From Pararobbsia silviterrae (GTDB taxonomy: Bacteria > Pseudomonadota > Gammaproteobacteria > Burkholderiales > Burkholderiaceae): a stretch of 64,000 nt of DNA. The position numbers and the translations under genes are program-made. The DNA lies in contig NZ_RBZU01000005.1 in assembly GCF_003628125.1 (NCBI RefSeq), positions 62,001 through 126,000 of the forward strand, in the 5' to 3' direction. Positions 8,944 through 17,742 of the stretch are shown here, in pieces (positions within the stretch are counted from its first letter, which is position 1; each line of letters opens with the position of its first letter). Below the pieces are notes generated by a model. That model did not search any database. It was not told where the DNA came from and worked only from the letters and a program-made list of their open reading frames with translations.

Positions 8944-10077
8944 ATGAACTCAGTGGCAGGTCGTTCGCTCGACGTGGATTTTTTTCGAGGACTGGTGCTG
9001 ATCGTGATCGCGCTCGATCACGTGACCGGCAGTGTCCTGTCCCGCTTCATGCTCCATACGTACGCGTTCTGCGATTCCGCGGAGGTGTTCGTCTTCCTTG
9101 GCGGCTATGCCTCGGCCGCCGCGTATTGCGCCGTTGCTTCGCATCGCGGCGAGCAGGCGGCGGTGTGGCGCTTCGCGCGCCGCTCGGCCGAGATCTATCG
9201 AGCCTATCTGTTCACGGCGCTGCTGATGCTGCTCTGCGGCGGCATGCTCGCGCTGTTCGATCCGAACCCCGCGATGCTCGATATGACCGAGTGGCGGCAC
9301 TTCGTGACCCAGCCGTTCGATGTGCTCGGCGACATCGTGTTGTTCAAGCGTCAGCCCTACCTCGCGAGCGTCTTGCCGATGTACGTCGCGTTCGCCTTGT
9401 GCGTGCCGCTCGTCGTTCCGCTCGCGCAGCGTTCGTTTTCGACCGCGCTCGCGACGAGCGTGCTCGTCTGGGTGCTCGCGCCGTGGCTCGCGTTTCTCGT
9501 GCCCGTCGTGCATACGCAGGACTGGGGCTTCAATCCGTTCGCCTGGCAGGCGATGTTCGTCGGCGGCGTGCTCGCGCGGCTTTATCCGGTGCGCGCCGAA
9601 TTCGCGCGGTCGCGTTCGGCGCGATGGCTCACGGCCGTGGCGCTCGTCGCCTTCGTCGCGTTCGCCGTCGCGCGGCTCGTCGTCTTCAAGGACCCGCTGC
9701 CGGGCGTCATGAAGCAGCAGTTGTCGCTCGTGCGGATCGTCGATTTCGCCGCGATGGCCTGGCTCGTCTCGGTCGCGGTCCGCGCGGGCTGGATTCGCGC
9801 GATCGCCGCGCGGTGCACGAGCGTCGTGACCGTCGGGCGCACGGGACTCGTCTGTTTCGTCGCCGGCACGGTGATCTCGGTCACGGTCGATGCGGTGTCG
9901 CGGCACGGCACGCTTCACGGTGCGCGCGGTCTCGTCGTCGCGTGCGCCGGCGATGCCGCGACGATCGCGGCCGTGATCGGCGTTGCGCTGCTCTGGCAGC
10001 GCATGGCCGTGCGCGAGCGCGGCCAGCGCCTCGGCTCGCATGCGCGGCAGGCCGTGCGCCGGATGCTGCGCGCATAG
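8944..10077 (+). CDS. OpgC-family integral membrane protein (acyltransferase-like)
   Basis: A 377-residue polytopic membrane protein. The N-terminal signature RSLDVDFFRGLVLIVIALDH is that of OpgC/acyltransferase-3-like proteins, where the D-F-x-R-G segment opens the first helix. About ten hydrophobic segments follow (e.g. around residues 15-35, 75-95, 140-160, 170-190, 200-225, 245-265, 320-345). OpgC proteins add succinyl or other acyl groups to osmoregulated periplasmic glucans. No opgG/opgH is nearby, so the substrate is uncertain. A GTG lies directly before the ATG at 8944; the ATG is preferred. Confidence 0.8.
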   Translation: MNSVAGRSLDVDFFRGLVLIVIALDHVTGSVLSRFMLHTYAFCDSAEVFVFLGGYASAAAYCAVASHRGEQAAVWRFARRSAEIYRAYLFTALLMLLCGGMLALFDPNPAMLDMTEWRHFVTQPFDVLGDIVLFKRQPYLASVLPMYVAFALCVPLVVPLAQRSFSTALATSVLVWVLAPWLAFLVPVVHTQDWGFNPFAWQAMFVGGVLARLYPVRAEFARSRSARWLTAVALVAFVAFAVARLVVFKDPLPGVMKQQLSLVRIVDFAAMAWLVSVAVRAGWIRAIAARCTSVVTVGRTGLVCFVAGTVISVTVDAVSRHGTLHGARGLVVACAGDAATIAAVIGVALLWQRMAVRERGQRLGSHARQAVRRMLRA

Positions 10078-10111
10078 GATCGTTTGCGCGCGATGGCGCG
10101 ATCGCGTATAG

Positions 10112-12124
10112 ATGTCGCGCATGACGCATGCCTTTCCCGCCTGGTCTTCCATCGTCCGATGTCTTCGCGCGCGCTTCGCAGAGGGTGTCGCCGGCGTCGC
10201 CTATGACGTCGCCCATCGTGTCGCCTGTCGTGTCGCCCATCGTGTCGCACAAGGCGGCGCGTGCGTTGCGGTGGCTGCCGCCGCATGCGCGGCGGGATGC
10301 CGCGCGCCCGCGCCGGTGCCGCCGTCCTCGTCTGCCGCGCCGTCCGCGCAGCCGGCCGGCGCGCCCGCATCGATCGCACGCTGCACGGCGCTGCGCACGC
10401 ATATCGTGCCGCCCGGCGCGATCGGCTTGCCGACGCAGGGTGCGGTCGTCGAATCGGCATCGATCGTCGAGGCGTCCGAGCCCGGCAATACGAACGGCAC
10501 GTATTGCCGGATCACCGGTGCGATCAAGGCGCTCGCGACCGATACGCCCGATATCCGTTTCGAAGTGAACCTGCCCGCGCAATGGAACGGGCGCGCGTTG
10601 CAGATGGGCGGGGGCGGTTACAGCGGCGAAGTCCAGCGCGCGACGGGGACCGTCAGCTATGCGAGCGGCCGTGCGCCGCTGAGTCTCGGCTATGTGACGC
10701 TCGGCTCGGACACGGGTCATGTCGGCAACGCCGCGCGCGCCGATTTCGCGCTCAACGACGAAGCCGTCGAAAACTTCGGCTATGGCCACATCAAGAAGAC
10801 GCACGATGTCGCGATCGCGCTGATCCGCTTCGTCTACGGGCGCGATCCGCAAAAGATGTACTACGCGGGCGGCTCGACGGGCGGACGCGAGGGCTACACG
10901 GCGATCGAGCGCTACCCGATCGACTACGACGGCGTGATCGCGAATGCGCCCGCCTTGAATTTCTCGGGCGTGCGGCTGTTCGGACTCATGGTCGGGCGTT
11001 CGATCTACCTCGGCACCGACGGCTTCCTGCCGCCCGACAAGCAGAAGCTCGTGCATGCGCGCGTGCTCGCCGAGTGCGACGCGCTCGACGGCGCGACCGA
11101 CGGCATCATCAGCAATGTCGAGGCCTGCCGCGCGCGCGAGGCGCAGACGATCGCGTCGCTGCGCTGCGAGGGTGGGGGCGGGAGCGCGGCCGGGCGCGCG
11201 GGCAGCGTGCCGCGTCCCGCGCCCGCGATCGTGCCCGCGCCGCCGCCCGCGCCCGCGTCGGCCTCCGGAGCGCCGGCCGATGTCGCTTCCGCGGCCGTGC
11301 CCGATCTGAGCCTGAACGATTCGACGCCGGCCGCGCAGGCCGTCGCGGCGGCCGCCGCGTCGCAGGCCGGCCCCGCGCATCGCCCGTCCACGGGGCTGCC
11401 GTGCCTGACCGACAGCCAGATCGAAACGCTGACGACGCTGCGCGACGGCATGACGCTGCCCTATGCGCTGGCCCACGGCGTGCAGACCTATCCCGGCTAC
11501 AACGTCCTCGAGGGCACCGACATGTCGGGCATGCTGGGGCTCGGCGGCTCGCCGGTGCTCAGCGATCCGCCGACGTTCGCGGCCAACGGGTACCTGTTTT
11601 CGCAAGGCGATGCCTATTTCAAGTACTTCGTCACGCGTGACGCGCACGCGGCCGGCATTCATTTCAATCCGCTTACGCCGGGACGCTATGCGCAGCGTCT
11701 CGTCGATCTGTCGGCGACGGTCGGCGCGATGGACCCCGACATCTCCGAGTACATCGTGCGCGGCGGCAAGCTGATCACGATGCAGGGCCTTGCCGACGAG
11801 GTCATCAGTCCGAACCAGACCATCGCGTTCTACAAGACGCTTGCGCAGCGATACGGGCAGTCGCGCGTCGACAGCTTCATGCGGCTCTATATGGTGCCCG
11901 GCTACCAGCACGGCAACGGCGTGTTCATTCCGATCTGGGACGGCTTGCGCGCGCTCGACGAGTGGTCGACCCACGGCGTGGCGCCCGAGGGACTCGTCGC
12001 GGTCGATACGGCGGCGGCCACGCACGGCCGCTCGCGTCCGCTGTGCCGATACCCGAGCTATCCGCGGTATACCGGGCGTGGCGACATCGACAGCGCGGCG
12101 AGTTTTGTGTGTACGCCGCCGTAA
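10112..12124 (+). CDS. Tannase/feruloyl-esterase-family lipoprotein, disulfide pair missing
   Basis: A 670-residue protein. After a poorly defined N-terminus containing short repeats (VAHRVACRVAHRVAQ) there is a probable lipobox AAGC with the cysteine near residue 63. The tannase alpha/beta-hydrolase domain then shows the nucleophile GGSTGGREG (Ser about 255), the Asp in GLADEVISP, the His in GYQHGNG and a calcium-site-like segment DGATDGI. The family normally has Cys next to the catalytic Ser and His (CS-D-HC motif), joined as a disulfide; here both positions are Gly. A low-complexity Ala/Pro insert of about 70 residues interrupts the lid region (about 355-425). The likely role is hydrolysis of an ester such as a hydroxycinnamate or phenolic ester in the envelope. 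ATG 10121 is an alternative start. Confidence 0.8.
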   Translation: MSRMTHAFPAWSSIVRCLRARFAEGVAGVAYDVAHRVACRVAHRVAQGGACVAVAAAACAAGCRAPAPVPPSSSAAPSAQPAGAPASIARCTALRTHIVPPGAIGLPTQGAVVESASIVEASEPGNTNGTYCRITGAIKALATDTPDIRFEVNLPAQWNGRALQMGGGGYSGEVQRATGTVSYASGRAPLSLGYVTLGSDTGHVGNAARADFALNDEAVENFGYGHIKKTHDVAIALIRFVYGRDPQKMYYAGGSTGGREGYTAIERYPIDYDGVIANAPALNFSGVRLFGLMVGRSIYLGTDGFLPPDKQKLVHARVLAECDALDGATDGIISNVEACRAREAQTIASLRCEGGGGSAAGRAGSVPRPAPAIVPAPPPAPASASGAPADVASAAVPDLSLNDSTPAAQAVAAAAASQAGPAHRPSTGLPCLTDSQIETLTTLRDGMTLPYALAHGVQTYPGYNVLEGTDMSGMLGLGGSPVLSDPPTFAANGYLFSQGDAYFKYFVTRDAHAAGIHFNPLTPGRYAQRLVDLSATVGAMDPDISEYIVRGGKLITMQGLADEVISPNQTIAFYKTLAQRYGQSRVDSFMRLYMVPGYQHGNGVFIPIWDGLRALDEWSTHGVAPEGLVAVDTAAATHGRSRPLCRYPSYPRYTGRGDIDSAASFVCTPP

Positions 12125-12285
12125 CAAATCGGCCGCACGCAGATTCGCGCGCGATCGGCACCTAGGCGCGGCCCTGATTGCGATTTTCTTTTCGATCGGT
12201 CAGGATCCGCGTCGCGTGCGCGGCGATTGTGGGGCATCGCGCAAACGTTCCACCATCATTTCAACAAGAACTCGGGTGCCGTCGA

Positions 12286-13560
12286 ATGATTATCGTGCGT
12301 AGCCTTCTAGGCATGGTGTTGCTGCTGTTCATCGCGTTTCTCGTCTCGACGGACCGGCGCAATATCCGTCCGCGTGTGGTGATCTCGGCGCTGCTGTGCC
12401 AGATCGCGATCGGGGCGTTCGTGCTGTTCGTGCCGATCGGCAAGCTGATCCTCGCCGCCGCGGCCAACGGCATCAATCACGTGCTGAGCTACGGCAACGA
12501 AGGGGTCTCGTTCCTGTTCGGCGGCCTCAACGGCAACAAGATGTTCGAGCTGTTCGGCGGCGGCGGCTTCATCTTCGCCGTGCGCGTGCTGCCGATCATC
12601 ATCTTCGTGACGTCGCTGATCTCGGTGCTCTATTACCTCGGGATCATGCGCTGGATCGTCTCGATCCTCGGCACGATCTTTCAGCGGATCATCGGCGTCG
12701 GCAAGCTCGAATCGTTCTCGGCGGTCACGACGATCTTCCTCGGTCAGAACGAGCTGCCCGCGCTGATCAAGCCCTTCGTCTACCAGATGAGCGGCCCCGA
12801 GCTGTTCGCGGTCATGACGAGCGGCATGGCCGCGATCGCGGGCTCGGTGCTCGCGGGCTATGCGGGTCTGGGCGTCAAGATGGAATACCTGCTCGCGGCC
12901 TCGTTCATGGCCGTGCCCGGCGGTCTGCTGTTCGCGAAGATCGTCTGCCCGACGGGCGAGGTGAAGCCGGTCGAGGTCGAGGGTTCGCTCGAGTTCGACG
13001 AGAAGCGTCCCGCGAACGTCATCGAAGCCGCCGGTTCGGGCGCGACGATCGGGCTCAAGATCGCCGTCATGGTCGGCGCGATGCTGATCGCGTTCATCGG
13101 GCTCATCGCACTCGTCAACGGCATCGTCGGCGGCGTCGGCGGCTGGTTCGGCCATCCCGACATCACGCTGCAGTCGATTCTCGGCGTGATCTTCTCGCCG
13201 CTCGCGTACATGATGGGCGTGCCCTGGCAGGACGCGGCCGTCGCGGGCAATTTCATCGGGCAGAAGATGATCCTCAACGAGTTCGTCGCGTACGTCGGAC
13301 TCTCGCCCTACCTCAAGGATGCCGCGTCGGTCGCGGCGGCGGGGCTGACCGCCCTCGATCCGCGGACGATCGCGATCGTGTCGTTCGCGCTCTGCGGCTT
13401 CGCGAACTTCGCGTCGATCGCGGTGCTCACGGGCGCGTTCAGCGCCGTCGCGCCCGAGCGCCGCTCGGAAGTCGCGCGCTACGGCGTGCGCGTCGTGATC
13501 GCCGCGACGCTGTCGAATCTCATGAGCGCGACGATCGCGGGTCTGTTTCTGTCGTTCTGA
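12286..13560 (+). CDS. nupC: NupC-family concentrative nucleoside:cation symporter
   Basis: A 424-residue membrane protein of the CNT family, close to the usual 390-425 residues. Typical segments are GNEGVSFLFGGL (the first half of the nucleoside-binding hairpin), FLGQNELPALIKP (family signature with Gln-Asn-Glu), a VPGGLLFAKI loop, GVPWQDA, and NFIGQKMILNEFVAY near the second hairpin. Such carriers import nucleosides with H+ or Na+. The start at 12286 puts the first helix (VRSLLGMVLLLFIAFL) at the N-terminus. A nucleoside hydrolase gene begins 38 nt downstream, so uptake and cleavage look co-expressed. Confidence 0.92.
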   Translation: MIIVRSLLGMVLLLFIAFLVSTDRRNIRPRVVISALLCQIAIGAFVLFVPIGKLILAAAANGINHVLSYGNEGVSFLFGGLNGNKMFELFGGGGFIFAVRVLPIIIFVTSLISVLYYLGIMRWIVSILGTIFQRIIGVGKLESFSAVTTIFLGQNELPALIKPFVYQMSGPELFAVMTSGMAAIAGSVLAGYAGLGVKMEYLLAASFMAVPGGLLFAKIVCPTGEVKPVEVEGSLEFDEKRPANVIEAAGSGATIGLKIAVMVGAMLIAFIGLIALVNGIVGGVGGWFGHPDITLQSILGVIFSPLAYMMGVPWQDAAVAGNFIGQKMILNEFVAYVGLSPYLKDAASVAAAGLTALDPRTIAIVSFALCGFANFASIAVLTGAFSAVAPERRSEVARYGVRVVIAATLSNLMSATIAGLFLSF

Positions 13561-13571
13561 TCTTTTCGAAT

Positions 13572-13591
13572 GCGCCGCCGCGCGGCGGCGC
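13572..13591. other. Perfect 20-bp palindrome between nupC and the nucleoside hydrolase
   Basis: GCGCCGCCGC followed by its reverse complement lies 11 nt after the nupC stop and 7 nt before the next start. As RNA it would make a very stable hairpin. There is no T-run, so it is not a standard terminator; it could act in mRNA processing or differential expression. Confidence 0.6.
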
Positions 13592-13598
13592 GTGGGCC

Positions 13599-14567
13599 AT
13601 GAGCAAACACAAAGTCATTTACGACACCGATCCCGGTGTCGACGACGCGATGGCGCTGTTGTTCCAGGTGCGTCATCCCGACATCGAGCTGCTCGGCGTC
13701 ACGAGCGTGTTCGGCAACGGCACGATCGAGACGACGACGCGCAACGCGCTCTATCTGACGGGCAAGTTCGCGCCGCACGTGCCGGTCGCGCGCGGCGCGG
13801 GCGCGCCGCTCGTGCGCGAGGCGCCGGGGCCTTTGCCGTTCATCCACGGCCATAACGGCGTCGGCGACATCGCCTTGCCCGCCGACGATCAGCTCGGCGG
13901 CACGCTCGATCCGCGTCCCGCGCATCGCTTCATCATCGATACCGTGCGCGCGCATCCGGGCGAGGTCACGCTGCTCGCCGTCGGTCCGATGACGAATCTC
14001 GCGCTCGCGCTTGCCGAGGCGCCCGATATCGCGGGCCTCGTCAAGCAGGTCGTCATCATGGGCGGCGCGTTCGGTTTTCACGGGATACTCGGCAACGTGT
14101 CGCCCGCGGCCGAGGCGAACATCTTCAACGACCCGCATGCGGCCGACCAGATCTTCAACGCCGCGTGGCCGCTCGCGATCGTCGGGCTCGACGTGACCGA
14201 GCGCACGATCATGAACGCGGCCTATCTGGCCGATCTGCGCGATGCCGGCGCGGCCGACGGACAGTTTCTCTGGGATGTCTCGCGCGTCTATCACGCGTTC
14301 CATCTGTCGAGCGAAGGGCTCGACGGCATCTTCACGCATGATGCGTCGGCCGTCGCGTATCTCGTCCGGCCCGATCTCTATACGACGCGCAGCGGCCCGG
14401 TCCGCGTGCTGACCGACGGGCTCGCGATCGGCCAGACGATCCAGAAGCCGTCGACGATGCCGGTGCCGAATCCCGCCTGGGACGGCCGGCCCGCGATCTC
14501 GGTCTGCATCGACGTCAATGCGCCGGGCGTGCTCGATCTCTATCGCGCGACGATCGTGCGCGGCTAG
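13599..14567 (+). CDS. Nucleoside hydrolase (inosine/uridine-preferring family)
   Basis: A 322-residue cytoplasmic enzyme of the IUNH family. The N-terminal calcium-binding motif DTDPGVDDA (residues about 9-17) is intact. VGPMTNLALAL, VVIMGGAFG, SPAAEANIFNDP and a late FTHDASAV segment supply the remaining conserved Asn/Asp/His residues. The family hydrolyses the N-glycosidic bond of ribonucleosides to base plus ribose. The position directly behind nupC indicates a two-gene nucleoside salvage unit. Substrate preference (purine or pyrimidine) cannot be read from the motifs. Confidence 0.93.
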   Translation: MSKHKVIYDTDPGVDDAMALLFQVRHPDIELLGVTSVFGNGTIETTTRNALYLTGKFAPHVPVARGAGAPLVREAPGPLPFIHGHNGVGDIALPADDQLGGTLDPRPAHRFIIDTVRAHPGEVTLLAVGPMTNLALALAEAPDIAGLVKQVVIMGGAFGFHGILGNVSPAAEANIFNDPHAADQIFNAAWPLAIVGLDVTERTIMNAAYLADLRDAGAADGQFLWDVSRVYHAFHLSSEGLDGIFTHDASAVAYLVRPDLYTTRSGPVRVLTDGLAIGQTIQKPSTMPVPNPAWDGRPAISVCIDVNAPGVLDLYRATIVRG

Positions 14568-14812
14568 GCCGGAACGCGGCATCGAAACGGGCCGTCGTCG
14601 CGCAACGCGACCGACGCGCCCGGATTCGGCGATACTTCGGGCTGTCCATGTTGATTGCGGAGCGGGTTCGCGTGCGGGCGTCCGGTCGGGCGTCTGATGC
14701 CGGTCGTTCATACGCGTGTCGTCGCCGCGCGCGAAGTGCGCGAACCGGCGGACCGCCGGGCCGCCGGAACGCCGGATCGCCGGATCGCTCCGTTTCCGTC
14801 CAGACCGAACTT

Positions 14813-15730
14813 ATGCAGACACAACGAGAACCGGATTCTTCCGCGCTGTTCGACAATCTCCACAGCGTCGTCGCGCGCCTGCGCGAATCCCGCGAGGTCA
14901 CCCACAAGGTCCGCCACCGCGGACATATTCGCGAGCTGCCGTCGCGCCAGGGCATGCGGCATATCGTCGAGATGCTCTCGGCCGTCTTGTTTCCGACGCA
15001 CTACGGCCGGCCCGATCTGCAGGACGCGAACATCGACTTCTATGTCGGCGACACGCTGTCGGCCGCCTTGAGCGCATTGGCCGACCAGATCCGGCGCGCG
15101 CTGCTGTTTGCGGCCGACGAACGCGATGCGGCCGATCCGACGCTCGCCGACAACGCGCATGCCTTGACCGCGCGCTTCGCCGACGCGCTGCCCGAGATCC
15201 GCGCGGTCCTCGTGAGCGATCTCTATGCCGCGTATCAGGGCGATCCGGCTGCGACGAGCATCTCCGAAGTGCTGCTCTGCTATCCGGGCTGCGTCGCCGT
15301 CATCCATCACCGGCTCGCGCATGCGCTTTACCAGCTCGGCGTGCCGCTGCTGCCGCGCCTGATCGCGGACATCGCGCATTCGTTGACGGGCATCGACATC
15401 CACCCGGCCGCGACGATCGGCAACCGCTTCTTCATCGATCACGGCACGGGCGTCGTGATCGGCGAGACCGCGATCATCGGACGCGGCGTGCGTCTCTATC
15501 AGGCCGTGACGCTCGGCGCGAAACGCTTCCCGGTCGAACCCGACGGCGCGCTGACCAAGGGCGTGCCGCGGCATCCGATCGTCGAGGACGACGTCGTGAT
15601 CTACGCGGGCGCGACCGTGCTCGGCCGCATCACGATCGGCAAGGGCTCGACGATCGGCGGCAACGTCTGGCTCACGCACGACGTGCCGCCGGGCAGCAAC
15701 GTGTCGCAGGCGCAGATGACGTCGAACTGA
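14813..15730 (+). CDS. epsC: Serine O-acetyltransferase, EpsC/NifP type
   Basis: A 305-residue acetyltransferase making O-acetyl-L-serine, the first step of cysteine synthesis, from serine and acetyl-CoA. An N-terminal helical domain (about 1-190) precedes a left-handed beta-helix of hexapeptide repeats: GIDIHPAATIG, NRFFIDHGTGVVIGE with the catalytic Asp-His, VTLGAKRFP, and DVVIYAGATVLGRITIG. It is longer than E. coli CysE and fits the EpsC group common in Burkholderiales. Upstream in-frame codons (from 14648) give low-complexity, unconserved sequence, so the ATG at 14813 is preferred. No clear ribosome-binding site is visible. Confidence 0.9.
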   Translation: MQTQREPDSSALFDNLHSVVARLRESREVTHKVRHRGHIRELPSRQGMRHIVEMLSAVLFPTHYGRPDLQDANIDFYVGDTLSAALSALADQIRRALLFAADERDAADPTLADNAHALTARFADALPEIRAVLVSDLYAAYQGDPAATSISEVLLCYPGCVAVIHHRLAHALYQLGVPLLPRLIADIAHSLTGIDIHPAATIGNRFFIDHGTGVVIGETAIIGRGVRLYQAVTLGAKRFPVEPDGALTKGVPRHPIVEDDVVIYAGATVLGRITIGKGSTIGGNVWLTHDVPPGSNVSQAQMTSN

Positions 15731-15864
15731 CGTCGAACCGATCGCGCGCGGCCGACGGGCGTCGCGCGCGAGCCGGGTCCGTCGAACCGCGAATTTCTGG
15801 ATTGCGCGGGTGACGGTTAGAATCGCCGGACCTCATCCATGCGGACCGTCGACCTCGGGGATCC

Positions 15865-17724
15865 ATGAACGCACGCCTGCGTTGTTTCACATCGCTGCTG
15901 GCCGTCGCATGCGCGCTTGGCGCGGCGCTCGGATCGCCCGCGGCCCGCGCCGTGAGCGGCATCGCGCAATACGGCGCGCCGAAGTACGCGGCCGGGTTCA
16001 CGCATTTCGACTACGTGAACCCTGATGCGCCGAAGGGCGGCACGCTGACGCTCGCGAATTTCGGTTCGAGCTTCGACAAATTCAATCCGATGACGCTGCG
16101 CGGGATCGCCGCGCCGCACGTCGGCGATCTGATGTTCGAGACGCTGATCACGAACAGCAATGACGAGCCGAACAGCGCCTATGGCTTGCTCGCCGACGAT
16201 ATCCGCCTCGCGCCCGACGGCCTGTCGGTCGACTTTCATCTGAACCCCGTCGCGCGCTTTTCGAACGGCGATCGCGTGACGCCCGCCGATGTCCGGTATT
16301 CGTTCGAGATGCTCCTCAGCAAGCAGGCGAATCCCGCGTTTCGCGTCGCGCTCGCCGAGGTCAAGGGGGCCGAGGTCGTCGATGCGTCGACCGTGCGCTT
16401 CACGTTCTCGAAGCCGCGCGCGGACCTTCCGTATGTCGTCGGCGAGTTGCCCGTGTTCTCGCCGAAGTGGGGCCAGCGGCCCGACGGATCGCATATCGCG
16501 TTCGACAAGCTCGCCTTCGAGCCGCCGATCGCCTCGGGTCCGTACCTGATCGATCGCTTCGAACCCGGCCGCGATATCAGCTATAAGCGCGATCCGAACT
16601 ACTGGGGCGCGCATCTGCCGACGCGGCGCGGCATGTACAACTTCGACCGCATCGTGTTCAAGCTCTATGGCGACGACGTCGCGCGGCTCGAAGCGTTCAA
16701 GGCCGGCGAATTCGATGCGATCGCCGAAAATCGCGCGCGCTCGTGGGTCCGGTCGTATACGGGCGAGCGCTTCGAGCGCGGCGACATCATCAAGCAGGCG
16801 TTCCCGAATCACAACGGCGCGAATATCCAGGGGTTCTACATGAATCTGCGGCGGCCGTTGTTCCAGGATCGCCGCGTGCGCGAGGCGCTCAATCTCGCGT
16901 TCGATTTCGAATGGGCCGACCGCATGATGTTCTATCGGCTCTACGATCGGACCGAGAGCTTTTTCATGAACACGGACTTTCAGGCGAAGGGCATGCCGAG
17001 CGCGGCCGAGCTCAAGCTGCTCGAACCGTGGCGCGGCGAACTCGACGCGTCGGCGTTCGGCCCGATGATCGTGCAGCCCAAGACGACGCCGCCTGATTCG
17101 CTGCGCGAGAATCTGCGCAAGGCGCGCGCGCTGCTCGCGCAGGCCGGATGGACGTACCGCGACGGCGCGTTGCGCAATGCGGCGGGGCAGCCGTTTCGCT
17201 TCGAGATGCTCGACTCGGGCGCGGCGCTGCTCGAACAGGTGTCGTCGGTTTACGCGCGCAATCTCCAGAAGCTTGGCATCACGCTGGTGTTTCGCAAGAC
17301 CGATGCGGCGCTCTATCAGCAGCGGCTCGACAGCTTCGACTTCGATATGACGACGCTCGTGATGCCGGCCGTCCAGGTGCCGGGTTCCGAGCAGATCGAA
17401 CGGTGGGGCAGCAAGGCGGCCGATACGCCGGGCTCGGACAATATGATCGGCATCAAGTCGCCCGCGATCGACGCGCTCGCCGACGCGGTCGCGTCGGCGC
17501 ATACGCAGGGCGATCTGCTTGCGGCGACGCATGCGCTCGACCGCGCGTTGACGAGCGGGTGGTACATCGTGCCGCACTGGTACTCGCCGAATTATCTTGT
17601 CGCCTATCGCCGCGAACTCGCGCGGCCCGCGACATTGCCGCTGTACTACGCGCCCGACGGCTGGATCATTTCGACCTGGTGGCGCGGGACACCCGACGCG
17701 GGCGCACGCGCCGCGTCGCACTGA
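15865..17724 (+). CDS. yejA: Periplasmic peptide-binding protein of the YejABEF importer
   Basis: A 619-residue solute-binding protein (SBP_bac_5 family) with a Sec signal peptide (residues 1 to about 29, ending SPAARA). Diagnostic pieces are FDYVNPDAPKGGTL near the mature N-terminus, SGPYLID with a following PNYWG segment, and ANIQGFYMNLRRPLFQD. Length and sequence fit YejA, which in enterobacteria captures microcin C-like peptides, other peptides and antimicrobial peptides. It is the first gene of a tight plus-strand operon with yejB, yejE and yejF; the gap to yejB is 18 nt. Confidence 0.93.
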   Translation: MNARLRCFTSLLAVACALGAALGSPAARAVSGIAQYGAPKYAAGFTHFDYVNPDAPKGGTLTLANFGSSFDKFNPMTLRGIAAPHVGDLMFETLITNSNDEPNSAYGLLADDIRLAPDGLSVDFHLNPVARFSNGDRVTPADVRYSFEMLLSKQANPAFRVALAEVKGAEVVDASTVRFTFSKPRADLPYVVGELPVFSPKWGQRPDGSHIAFDKLAFEPPIASGPYLIDRFEPGRDISYKRDPNYWGAHLPTRRGMYNFDRIVFKLYGDDVARLEAFKAGEFDAIAENRARSWVRSYTGERFERGDIIKQAFPNHNGANIQGFYMNLRRPLFQDRRVREALNLAFDFEWADRMMFYRLYDRTESFFMNTDFQAKGMPSAAELKLLEPWRGELDASAFGPMIVQPKTTPPDSLRENLRKARALLAQAGWTYRDGALRNAAGQPFRFEMLDSGAALLEQVSSVYARNLQKLGITLVFRKTDAALYQQRLDSFDFDMTTLVMPAVQVPGSEQIERWGSKAADTPGSDNMIGIKSPAIDALADAVASAHTQGDLLAATHALDRALTSGWYIVPHWYSPNYLVAYRRELARPATLPLYYAPDGWIISTWWRGTPDAGARAASH

Positions 17725-17742
17725 GCCGACTCTGGAGCCCTC

